Part shown: piece after piece, positions 1 to 5,603 of the stretch
Numbering within the stretch: position 1 is the first letter of the stretch
Layout: every line of letters starts with the position of its first letter
NCBI GenBank assembly: GCA_902803195.1
Contig: CADCOX010000404.1
Location: 1-6,518, forward strand
From: an uncultured Bacteroidales bacterium
GTDB taxonomy: Bacteria; Bacteroidota; Bacteroidia; Bacteroidales; Bacteroidaceae
Reading direction: 5' to 3'
DNA length: 6,518 bases
Position numbers and translations under genes: made by a program
Notes under the pieces: generated by a model
The model's input: the letters and a program-made list of their open reading frames with translations, nothing else
What the model was told of the DNA's origin: nothing
Database searches by the model: none

Positions 1-13
1 CCGTCAACGGAGA

Positions 14-75
14 GCAGGGGTTCTTGAAGTGTCAAGCGTCCCTTTGGGCCGAGCGCCGTTTCACTTCACCCCTGC
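14..75. repeat. Large imperfect hairpin downstream of the DUF4249 gene
   Basis: Two stacked stems are visible. GCAGGGG at 14-20 pairs with CCCCTGC at 69-75, and TGAAGTG at 25-31 pairs with CACTTCA at 62-68, with a four-base bulge (21-24) on one side. The 30-base interior includes CCCTTTGGG. It lies about 60 bp beyond the stop of the minus-strand operon, so it could help end or protect that transcript, but no T-tract follows it on either strand and it is not a classical intrinsic terminator. It may instead be a dispersed palindromic element. The rest of 1-132 holds no gene that I can support. Confidence 0.55.
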
Positions 76-102
76 CTAAATTCTGACACCCCTACTTTAC
101 GG

Positions 103-130
103 GTCAACTCCCATATTATTCCCTTATTTT
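103..130 (+). repeat. Dispersed short repeat, copy 1
   Basis: This stretch, beginning GTCAACTCCCATATTATT and running into CCCTTATTTT, matches 4798-4826 over its whole length with two substitutions and one single-base insertion. A third, inverted copy forms the left edge of the composite element at about 4518-4545. Its presence here, just beyond the stop codon of the DUF4249 gene, shows that the sequence is a repeat family member and not unique spacer. Its function is unknown. Confidence 0.6.
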
Positions 131-132
131 AT

Positions 133-1173
133 TTATCTGGTCAAAGTGCATTTCACCGAGGCCGATGCGCTGAAGCCTACGAGGCCCGTTCCACCATGTA
201 CGTTCGACGGCAGGCGGATAGGGCCGGTCAGGTCGCTGTTTTCATCGTAGGTTTCAGACTCGCTGGTGTTCAAAGCTTTCAGATAGTAGTACTCGCTTTC
301 CGTGATGCTCTCTACGCTTATGGCGGCTTCGCCCGATTCAAGGGTGATGATGGTCCCGTAATCATAGGCGTTGTCAAAGCCTGTCAGATTGTACTTCAAG
401 GGCAGGTAGACACAGAGCGAAGCTTCGCGGTCACGGAAGAGTCGGTCGGTGAAAACGCCGTAGCGATTGATGATGTTGCCCACGGTGGGCAAGTCCAGAT
501 CGCTGCTCGGCTTTATGGTGTTGCCCTCCATGAGTATGGGATCCTGCGTGCAGTCGAACGTCACCGGCACCACAACCCTATCAAAATCTTCGAAGTAGCC
601 TCCCTCAGGGTCGGAATAACGATGCTCGCTCGTAGCCTCTACGAGCGGTGATGCGAAGCGGTAGAAGTCCGTCCTGTCTGGGTTATCAGCAAAGGTTAAT
701 TTCAGTTCGAAGGCATCAGCAGTCTCGTCGATGTAGCCGAATTCACTTAAAAACTTATGTCCCTTCACCAGTTCAGCCTTAATGTCGGTAATGGCGCTTA
801 CGGGCTGCGGCACGGTTTCTTCTACGTAAGCGTGGTGCATGCCATCAGACGATGTCACGTCAATACGTACGCGGTCGCCTGGGCAGAAAGGAGTGGTGAT
901 GAGGTAGCGACGGCCATCCTCGCCGTCTTCAGCGTAGCACTTCTCGCGGAACTCGCCATTGACGTAGACCTCCACGTGAGCCTGATGCACTACCGTGGCC
1001 TGCTTTACGCCCGTCATCACAACGGCGAGGCGATTGACTGCCGAGTCGGCCGAGAGGTAGCCATGCAGACTGAGTTGCTGCTGTTCGTCGTCGGTACGGA
1101 TGTCCATGTCGTGCTCGCAAGCCACTGTGGCAAGCAGAGCCAGAGCCTGTAAGAATAAGATTGCTTTCTTCAT
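133..1173 (-). CDS. DUF4249 family outer-membrane lipoprotein
   Basis: The 346-residue product starts with a lipoprotein signal peptide: MKK, a hydrophobic stretch at residues 4-18, then Cys19 in the context TVAC. The lipobox is loose, because -3 is Thr where an aliphatic residue is usual. Acidic residues after the Cys (EHDMD) resemble Bacteroidetes surface-export signals. An N-terminal Ig-like beta region at about 35-121 contains features typical of DUF4249: a VEVYVNGE strand and a PGDRVRIDV strand. The length fits that family, whose members are usually encoded beside TonB-dependent receptors and whose biochemical role is not established. The ATG lies 4 bp after the receptor stop, which implies co-transcription and probably translational coupling. 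By analogy with SusD-type partners it may bind ligand at the cell surface for the receptor; that role is inference. Family assignment is from remembered sequence features. Confidence 0.85.
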   Translation of the reverse strand: MKKAILFLQALALLATVACEHDMDIRTDDEQQQLSLHGYLSADSAVNRLAVVMTGVKQATVVHQAHVEVYVNGEFREKCYAEDGEDGRRYLITTPFCPGDRVRIDVTSSDGMHHAYVEETVPQPVSAITDIKAELVKGHKFLSEFGYIDETADAFELKLTFADNPDRTDFYRFASPLVEATSEHRYSDPEGGYFEDFDRVVVPVTFDCTQDPILMEGNTIKPSSDLDLPTVGNIINRYGVFTDRLFRDREASLCVYLPLKYNLTGFDNAYDYGTIITLESGEAAISVESITESEYYYLKALNTSESETYDENSDLTGPIRLPSNVHGGTGLVGFSASASVKCTLTR

Positions 1174-1177
1174 GGCC

Positions 1178-3541
1178 TTACCATTTATAAGTTAGGGTGA
1201 ACGATGGGATGCAGGGCAGCAGTGTGAACTTCGTCAGCTTGTCGTGGCTGTAGCCGCCCACATCGTCGTTTTTGCGATAGATGAGCGTAGGATTCATGGC
1301 ATTGTAGGCATTGTAGACGCTTACGTTCCAGATGCGTTCGGCTTTGCACTTGAGCTGCTTGCGCACGTTCAGTCCGAGCGATAGCGTGTGGCTGCAGGGC
1401 AGACGGTAGTTGTTGCGCGAGGGCACATAGTAAACCTCTTTCAGCGTGCCGTCGTCGGGGTTCATGATCACGCTTTTCTGAGTGGCCACCGTGGCCGCCT
1501 CGCCCGAATGGAACATCCATGTTCCGTCGAGGTCGAGGCGCTGCGAGAACTTGTGATTGACCACAAGGTTGATTGTGTGGCGCCGGTCGAAAGTGAAGGG
1601 GAAGCGATGCCCGTCGTTCACTCCGCTGTCGCGACTGAACTTGCGCGTGCTCTTTGCCAGTGTGTAGGCCAGCCAACCCGTAGTGCGGCCGCTGGTCTTG
1701 CGGAGCAGGAACTCGAGGCCTGCCGCCCTTCCTGTGCCCACGGCCACGAGGTTCTCCCATGAGCCCGAGAAGCCGAAGAAGCTCATACCGTCGCGATATT
1801 CCAGCACGTTGCGGAGGTCCTTGTAATAACCTTCGACCGACACTTCCCAGCCCTTGAGCCCTGTGAAATAGGCGCCCAGCGAGTACTGGCTTGCACGCTC
1901 CGGCTTGATATTCCGCGTGATAGGTACCCACAAGTCGGTAGGCATGGCAATAGGCATAGACGTGAGCAGGTGGATGTACTGTGCCATCTCGGAGTATGCT
2001 GCCTTGACGGCCCACTCCCCGGTCACCTGCCACCGCAGCGACAGGCGAGGCTGCAGGGCGCTGTAGGTGGCGCCATCGACGTGGAACAGCGTATATGCCA
2101 GGCCGGGCGTCAGGTGCAGGGCGGGCGTCAGGCGCCAGTTGTCCTCAGCATAGACCATCGCTTCATCGGCCGGTATGCTATGGGCGGGTAGCGTGTAGGT
2201 AGTGTCGAGCTGCACCTTGCCCGAAGCCGACTCCATGATTTGGTTCGACATGCTCTCCGGACGGAAGTTATGGTGCGTGTAGGCTGCGCCGAACTGTATG
2301 CGGTGCTGGGGCCGAGGGTCGTAGTCGAAATCGACCTGAGCCGTAACATCGTGAATGTTCGAGCGGAAACTCGACGAGGCTTTCCCAACAGCTCCGCCAG
2401 GGGCTATCACCTTGTCGTAAGTCTTGAGCCGCATCCTGTAATTGTTTGTCGAGACCGTGACGTTGGCAAAAAGCTGGTCGGTGAAGATGTGGTTCCAGCG
2501 CAGCGAAGCCAGCGTGTTGCCCCAGCGCATGTTGTCGCCGTAGCGCTCGGTGTTCTCATTATGGGCACCCCATTGGTCTTCATAGTCACTCTTCAGGCGG
2601 TCCTGCCCCTGATAGAAGCTCAGATACAGGCGGTCGCGGTCGGAGAAGCGGTGGTTGAGCTTCGCATTGAGGTCGTAGAATTTATAGCTGAACTTCGAGT
2701 CCTTGGGCATGAAATACCATGCCAACCAGTCCCAATAGCTGGTGCGTGCCGAGAGGCTGAACGAGGTGCGGTCCTTGACGATAGGACCTTCGAAGTTCAG
2801 GCGGCTGGTGAGCAGGCCTATGCTTGCCGTGCCGTGGTAGCGTTGCATGTCACCGTCGCGCGTACGGACGTCGACGACCGAGGAGAGGCGGCCATTGTAG
2901 CGTGCGGGGAAAGAGCTTTTGTAGAACGTCACCTTCTTCATCGCCTCGGGCGTGAACACCGAGAAGAAGCCGAACAGATGGTCGACCTTGTAGATAGGCA
3001 TGCCGTCGAGCATGATGAGGTTCTCGTCGCCCGCTCCGCCTCGAACATAAAGACCCGCCATCCCGTTCGTGCCTGATTGCACGCCAGGCAGCAGTTGCAG
3101 CGTCCGGATCACGTCGGTCTCGCCAAACAGCGCTGGCGTGTGCTCTATCTGACTGATGGAGACATCAGTGATTCCCATGCCGGTGGCATAAAGGCCGGCA
3201 TCCGTGCGATCGGCCTCGACAACCACTTCGCGCAGCAGATCCTTTGCACGCAGGCTGACATTAATGACCGTGTCGCGCTGCAGTAGCAACCGTCGCTCGA
3301 CAGGCTGATAGCCCGAATAGGAATAGCTCAGAGCCACTTCGCCGGCTGGCAGGGTAAGACTGTAGAAGCCGAAGGAGTTGGACGTCGTGCCGTCGAGGCT
3401 CCCGAGCACACGTGCGGTTGCGCCTATAAGCGTCTCGCGCGAGAGTGAGTCCGTGATGTGGCCGCAGACGGTGACACGCTGGGCCTGGGAACTGGCTGCA
3501 ACAATAACGAGGATAAGAAATATGAATAAAGTCTTTTTCAC
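1178..3541 (-). CDS. TonB-dependent outer-membrane receptor with carboxypeptidase-regulatory-like domain
   Basis: The 787-residue product imports a substrate across the outer membrane using TonB energy. A signal peptide covers residues 1-20 (cleavage after SSQA likely). A carboxypeptidase-regulatory-like beta-sandwich spans about 23-107, starting VTVCGHITD and including the FGFYSLTLPAG turn. The plug covers about 115-232, with QLLPGVQSG, LYVRGGAGDENLIMLDG and a final VVDVRTRDGD. The beta-barrel fills the rest and ends in an aromatic residue (FTLTYKW). It is shorter than a typical SusC (about 1000 residues), and the neighbour is DUF4249, not SusD, so a polysaccharide substrate should not be assumed. 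The start is GTG at 3541-3539; an in-frame TAG lies immediately upstream and no better start precedes the signal peptide. The substrate cannot be read from the sequence. Confidence 0.93.
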   Translation of the reverse strand: MKKTLFIFLILVIVAASSQAQRVTVCGHITDSLSRETLIGATARVLGSLDGTTSNSFGFYSLTLPAGEVALSYSYSGYQPVERRLLLQRDTVINVSLRAKDLLREVVVEADRTDAGLYATGMGITDVSISQIEHTPALFGETDVIRTLQLLPGVQSGTNGMAGLYVRGGAGDENLIMLDGMPIYKVDHLFGFFSVFTPEAMKKVTFYKSSFPARYNGRLSSVVDVRTRDGDMQRYHGTASIGLLTSRLNFEGPIVKDRTSFSLSARTSYWDWLAWYFMPKDSKFSYKFYDLNAKLNHRFSDRDRLYLSFYQGQDRLKSDYEDQWGAHNENTERYGDNMRWGNTLASLRWNHIFTDQLFANVTVSTNNYRMRLKTYDKVIAPGGAVGKASSSFRSNIHDVTAQVDFDYDPRPQHRIQFGAAYTHHNFRPESMSNQIMESASGKVQLDTTYTLPAHSIPADEAMVYAEDNWRLTPALHLTPGLAYTLFHVDGATYSALQPRLSLRWQVTGEWAVKAAYSEMAQYIHLLTSMPIAMPTDLWVPITRNIKPERASQYSLGAYFTGLKGWEVSVEGYYKDLRNVLEYRDGMSFFGFSGSWENLVAVGTGRAAGLEFLLRKTSGRTTGWLAYTLAKSTRKFSRDSGVNDGHRFPFTFDRRHTINLVVNHKFSQRLDLDGTWMFHSGEAATVATQKSVIMNPDDGTLKEVYYVPSRNNYRLPCSHTLSLGLNVRKQLKCKAERIWNVSVYNAYNAMNPTLIYRKNDDVGGYSHDKLTKFTLLPCIPSFTLTYKW

Positions 3542-3578
3542 CTATTATGATTTGTTTGGGATGTTCAAATAACGGGCA

Positions 3579-3610
3579 CAAAAGTAGCCCAAAGAAGTTT
3601 GAACAACAAA
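3579..3610 (-). promoter_or_regulatory. Bacteroidetes-type promoter of the receptor operon
   Basis: On the minus strand TTTG (3610-3607) is followed by exactly 20 bp and then TACTTTTG (3586-3579). This is a full match to the Bacteroidetes housekeeping consensus TTTG, 19-21 bp, TAnnTTTG. Transcription would begin roughly 5-8 bases after the -7 box, giving a leader of about 30-35 nt before the GTG start. No Shine-Dalgarno sequence is evident, which is normal for this phylum. I see no operator-like palindrome overlapping the boxes. Confidence 0.8.
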
Positions 3611-3717
3611 TCATGCTGGCTTTTTTAACAAAAATTACATAACAATCCCTCTTGTCAAGAGCGCCTATTTAAGTGAAAAGTGAAAAGAGGGGTTGCGGTG
3701 CGACTCGAATGTTATAT

Positions 3718-3905
3718 GGTCGCGTGGGTTGCAACGAATGGTCGTGTAGGGCGATACGAACGGTCGTGTAGGGCGATACGAACAGTCGTGTGGGGCGATA
3801 CGAACGGTCGTGTGGTGCAATGCGAATGGTCGTGTGGTGCAATGTGAATGGTCGCGTGGGTTGCAACGAATGGTCGAGTGGGGCGATACGAATGGTCGTG
3901 TAGGG
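3718..3905. repeat. 22-bp tandem repeat array (eight full units plus a partial)
   Basis: Eight consecutive 22-bp units start at 3718, 3740, 3762, 3784, 3806, 3828, 3850 and 3872, and a ninth breaks off after 12 bases at 3894. All share the opening GGTCGNGT (the fourth begins AGTCG) and the ending GAAT or GAAC. Three middle variants exist: A (GGGTTGCAAC) in units 1 and 7, which are identical; B (GGGCGATAC) in units 2, 3, 4 and 8; C (GGTGCAATG) in units 5 and 6. The order A-B-B-B-C-C-A-B suggests a higher-order period of six units (132 bp). A diverged half-unit (GCGACTCGAAT) precedes the array at about 3700-3710. Because 22 is not divisible by three, the array rotates through all frames, and the open frames across it are a by-product of its stop-free composition. 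Confidence 0.93.
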
Positions 3906-4060
3906 TGGATCACCAAGGTGGTCCACCTATTTTGTCCGTATGTGTTGGTGCTTTTATCTGGATAAGTTGGTGCTTGCAGCCTGATGTGGGAGCGGTTGTG
4001 AATGGTTGTGTTGGTGGGGACGAATGGTCGTGTTTCGGTTGCACATGGTCGTGGGAGTGG
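3904..4060. repeat. Decayed continuation of the tandem array, with a hairpin
   Basis: After the regular array come a near-palindrome and diverged units. GGTGGA at 3904-3909 pairs with TCCACC at 3922-3927, enclosing CACC and GGTG, so the 24 bases can fold almost completely. GTTGGTGCTT occurs at 3944-3953 and 3966-3975, exactly 22 bp apart. A recognisable 22-bp unit lies at 4004-4025 (opening GGTTGTGT, ending GACGAAT), followed by two starts of GGTCGTG at 4026 and 4047. The original array was therefore probably longer. From 4061 to 4155 I see G-rich sequence with no gene and no clear repeat. Confidence 0.6.
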
Positions 4061-4155
4061 TGGCGGGCAGGCGTGTTGGCGGGAGCGACCGCACGTGAGC
4101 GGCGATGCGAGGGCGCATGTGGTCAGGGAAACCAGTTCGCGTTCATGTATGCTGA

Positions 4156-4173
4156 CTCTCACGCGCGTGAGAG
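4156..4173. repeat. 18-bp perfect palindrome
   Basis: CTCTCACGCGCGTGAGAG equals its own reverse complement. It could be a dimeric protein-binding site or a short hairpin. It sits in a gene-free region, is followed by AAGTTTTAAA, and has no gene of known direction to terminate or regulate. Function is unknown. Confidence 0.75.
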
Positions 4174-4181
4174 AAGTTTTA

Positions 4182-4251
4182 AATTGCATTTTTCACAAAA
4201 AATGGATTAATCGTCTGATTACTTTGTAGATAACTAAGTGAAAAATGCGAA
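4182..4251. repeat. Inverted repeat pair with a 41-bp spacer
   Basis: GCATTTTTCAC at 4186-4196 is exactly repeated in inverted form as GTGAAAAATGC at 4238-4248, and AATT flanks both outer sides with a one-base offset. The spacer contains TTACTTTG (4219-4226), one base from the Bacteroidetes -7 consensus, but no TTTG box 19-21 bp upstream. It may be an operator-like arrangement or another dispersed element; I cannot decide. Confidence 0.55.
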
Positions 4252-4517
4252 TTAAATGGCGAAAACAATGTGAAAAGAGGGTGAAAATAGCCGTTTTTAG
4301 GTGAAAAAACGGGTAAAATATGCCCATTTGAGTGTCTTTTCAGGCTTTCTGAATGCCTTTTTGTGCTATTTCGAACGCTTTTTGACGGTTATTCTTGCGG
4401 TTTTCTTGACTCTGAAAGTAATTAAATTACGGAGTATATCCGAAGAACTCGGGCTCTGCTCGCTTCTTGAGGTATCTAGCGTCACCCCTACGGGATGCCG
4501 AGCGGACACTCTTATTT
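4252..4517. other. Gene-free stretch with small hairpins
   Basis: GTGAAAA motifs recur at 4270, 4281 and 4301. CCGTTTTT at 4291-4298 pairs with AAAAACGG at 4305-4312 around a six-base loop. A further hairpin at 4483-4497 pairs CACCC with GGATG around the loop CTACG; its one mismatch becomes a G-U pair on the minus strand. AAGAA at 4443-4447 can pair with TTCTT at 4464-4468, enclosing GCTCTGCTCGC, which resembles a diverged arm of the neighbouring palindromic element. A short open frame from GTG 4301 to 4531 runs into that element and is not supported as a gene. Confidence 0.5.
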
Positions 4518-4817
4518 TGGCGGTAATATAGCAGTTGGCACAAATGACGCTGAAGGCGTCACCTCTTAGTAACCGCGGGTACGAGCGTAGTGAGCACCCC
4601 CGCGGATGGCAAGAGGTCAAGGAATACGACTCTGAAGGAGTCGCCGCAGTCCGTTGGAGCGGGCACCCATTCAGGGTGCATTCCTTTAGATTGTTCGTAG
4701 ACCGAGGGTGCTCGCTACGCTCGTACCCCCGGTTACTGAGCGGAGACGGTTTCACCGTCTTATCCAGTGCAATCGAGAGTTGATATTTCTATTTTGTGCC
4801 AACTCCTATATTATTGC
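4518..4817. repeat. Composite, mirror-symmetric palindromic element
   Basis: Outer arms: about 4518-4545 is the inverse of 4792-4817 over roughly 26 bases with about three mismatches (core TTTGTGCCAACT, then CTATATTA). Inside, components occur in mirror order. Hairpin 1 (4546-4560) is GACGC-TGAAG-GCGTC; a 35-bp arm follows at 4565-4599; hairpin 2 (4628-4642) is GACTC-TGAAG-GAGTC; a central stem pairs CCGC 4644-4647 with GCGG 4659-4662; hairpin 3 (4663-4679) is GCACCC-ATTCA-GGGTGC; the inverted 35-bp arm lies at 4706-4740; hairpin 4 (4744-4760) is AGACGG-TTTCA-CCGTCT. AAGGAAT 4619-4625 also pairs with ATTCCTT 4680-4686, enclosing hairpins 2 and 3. Inner components share a centre near 4653; the outer arms are offset by about 30 bases of extra sequence on the right. 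No transposase or coding capacity is present. It resembles a MITE or composite REP-type element, or a structured RNA. Confidence 0.85.
4565..4740. repeat. 35-bp REP-like inverted repeat pair inside the composite element
   Basis: The stretch 4565-4599 and the reverse complement of 4706-4740 agree at 32 of 35 positions, sharing AGTAACCG, then GGGTACGAGCGTAG and GAGCACCC. Each arm can also fold alone: CCGCGGG 4573-4579 with CCCGCGG 4599-4605 on the left (bracketed by ACCTCTT 4561-4567 and AAGAGGT 4611-4617), and CCGAGGGT 4702-4709 with ACCCCCGG 4725-4732 on the right, with one mismatch. Translated in either direction the arms read like RGYERSEHPR, a signature I associate with spurious proteins made from palindromic repeats, not with a real family. 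Confidence 0.85.
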
Positions 4818-4818
4818 C

Positions 4819-4972
4819 CTTATTTTTCCCTTTTCATTTTTCACTTTTCATTTTTTTCCTTATGTCTATTTGCCGGAATGACTGATGTTACCTTTCGAGC
4901 CTTGAGAGTAATTCTTATTTTTCCCTTTTCATTTTTCCCTTTTCCCTTTTCACTTTTCCCTTCTCCCTGGGT
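4819..4972. repeat. Pyrimidine-rich tracts with a 24-bp exact direct repeat
   Basis: Two T/C-rich tracts (about 4819-4860 and 4914-4972) are built from short words such as CCCTTTTC, ATTTTTC and CACTTTTC. The stretch 4819-4842 recurs exactly at 4914-4937, 95 bp further on. The first tract directly follows the right arm of the composite element. The reverse complements of the same words appear in the GTGAAAA-rich tracts at 3671-3690 and 4268-4310, on the other side of the element. The 4861-4913 segment between tracts has no visible gene. Confidence 0.75.
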
Positions 4973-5050
4973 CACTTCCCCTATCCTTGACGCATAAAGG
5001 GCAAAAGAGAAACGAAAATCTGAAGTTTAACATCTAAACAACAACCTATC

Positions 5051-5368
5051 ATGTTACTCACCACCACCCCGACCGTCGAAGGTCATCCCATTCGTGAATA
5101 TAAAGGCATCGTCACGGGCGAGACCATTATCGGTGCCAACGTCTTCAAGGACTTCATGGCAGGCCTCACAGACTTCTTCGGCGGACGTAGCGGCTCCTAC
5201 GAGAAAGTGCTCATCGAAGCCAAGGACACCGCCATCAACGAGATGATGCAGCGCGCAGCCGTCCTCGGCGCCAACGCCATCGTCGGCATCGATGTCGACT
5301 ATGAGACCATCGGTCAGTCCAGTTCTATGCTTATGGTGGCTACCAGCGGCACGGCCGTCGTCATCTGA
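5051..5368 (+). CDS. YbjQ/UPF0145 family protein
   Basis: The 105-residue product has the normal length and layout of the YbjQ (UPF0145, DUF74) family, small alpha/beta proteins that form ring-like oligomers and are sometimes annotated as heavy-metal-binding. Supporting features are an N-terminal strand TTTPTVEG, the conserved GIVTGETIIGANVFKD segment at 19-34, a helix with ARDT-like sequence (EAKDTAINEMMQRAAVLGAN, 56-75) and the hallmark GANAIVGIDVDYE at 73-85. No signal peptide or membrane segment is present, so it is probably cytoplasmic. No cysteine or histidine cluster supports metal binding; only His12 is seen. ATG 5051 follows an A-rich leader (AAACAACAACCTATC) without a Shine-Dalgarno sequence. 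TATCCTTG at 4982-4989 is a near-consensus -7 box, but no good -33 box accompanies it. It appears to be a single-gene transcript ended by the hairpin at 5397-5430. Molecular function is unknown. Confidence 0.9.
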   Translation: MLLTTTPTVEGHPIREYKGIVTGETIIGANVFKDFMAGLTDFFGGRSGSYEKVLIEAKDTAINEMMQRAAVLGANAIVGIDVDYETIGQSSSMLMVATSGTAVVI

Positions 5369-5396
5369 ACGGGCATTCTTCAATAATCATCAGCAC

Positions 5397-5440
5397 ACGC
5401 CTATGTGAACAGCCTTTGTCACATAGGCGTTTATTCTTTC
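5397..5440 (+). terminator. Intrinsic terminator of the YbjQ-family gene
   Basis: ACGCCTATGTGA at 5397-5408 pairs perfectly over 12 bp with TCACATAGGCGT at 5419-5430 around a 10-base loop. TTATTCTTT follows immediately. It lies 28 bp after the stop codon, so it should end that transcript and isolate it from the sigma factor gene. Confidence 0.88.
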
Positions 5441-5472
5441 CGTTCCTATTATTCTATCATTAGTTCTACATG

Positions 5473-5585
5473 TATATACGCGAAGCCCTGCACGTATATA
5501 CGCGTAGCCCTTTACGTACTATACGCGTAGCCCTTTACGTACTATACGCGTAGCCCTTCACGTACTATACGCGAAGCCCTTAGCG
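5473..5585. repeat. 22-23-bp tandem repeat array (five units)
   Basis: Units run 5473-5494, 5495-5516 (22 bp each), 5517-5539, 5540-5562 and 5563-5585 (23 bp each). All contain ATACGCG, then T or A, then AGCCCT, and end in ACG, or GCG in the last unit. The change from 22 to 23 bp is a single inserted C that turns TATATAC into TACTATAC. The alternation of GCGTAG and GCGAAG shows units at both ends carrying A and the three inner units carrying T. The array lies between two terminator-like hairpins and overlaps no supportable gene. Confidence 0.9.
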
Positions 5586-5596
5586 TATAGTACGTG
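5559..5596. repeat. 14-bp perfect stem closing the tandem array
   Basis: CACGTACTATACGC at 5559-5572 pairs exactly with GCGTATAGTACGTG at 5583-5596 around the ten-base loop GAAGCCCTTA. The left arm is the junction of the fourth and fifth units, and the right arm is an inverted copy of the same half-unit. The array therefore ends by turning back on itself, forming a stable cruciform or RNA hairpin. No T-tract follows, so it is not a simple terminator. Confidence 0.85.
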
Positions 5597-5603
5597 TGAG
5601 TGC

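Noticed and set aside
14..75. Intrinsic terminator for the receptor operon
   Set aside because: The stem is strong, but no T-tract follows on the minus strand.
196..1152. Plus-strand frames opposite the DUF4249 gene
   Set aside because: Shadow frames of a well-supported minus-strand gene; their products show no family features.
3665..4189. Minus-strand 174-codon open frame across the tandem array, with other frames also open
   Set aside because: The 22-bp repeats rotate through all frames and contain no stops, so long open frames arise automatically. The predicted protein is Arg/His/Thr/Pro-rich low-complexity sequence with no start context or family resemblance.
4301..4531. 76-codon GTG-start frame with a hydrophobic stretch
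   Set aside because: The start lies within a hairpin loop, no convincing promoter precedes it, and the 3' end runs into the repeat element. The A/T-rich DNA gives hydrophobic codons by chance. A small membrane peptide is not excluded, but is unsupported.
4366..4783. Overlapping open frames on both strands over the composite element (RGYERSEHPR-type peptides)
   Set aside because: The same peptides are read from both strands because the DNA is an inverted repeat. The frames are explained by the palindromic arms and hairpins.
4518..4817. Insertion sequence with transposase
   Set aside because: Terminal inverted repeats are present, but the interior is non-coding and no target-site duplication is clear. 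It is at most a non-autonomous element.
5473..5585. CRISPR array
   Set aside because: Units are contiguous with no unique spacers, and no cas genes are present. The same holds for 3718-3905.
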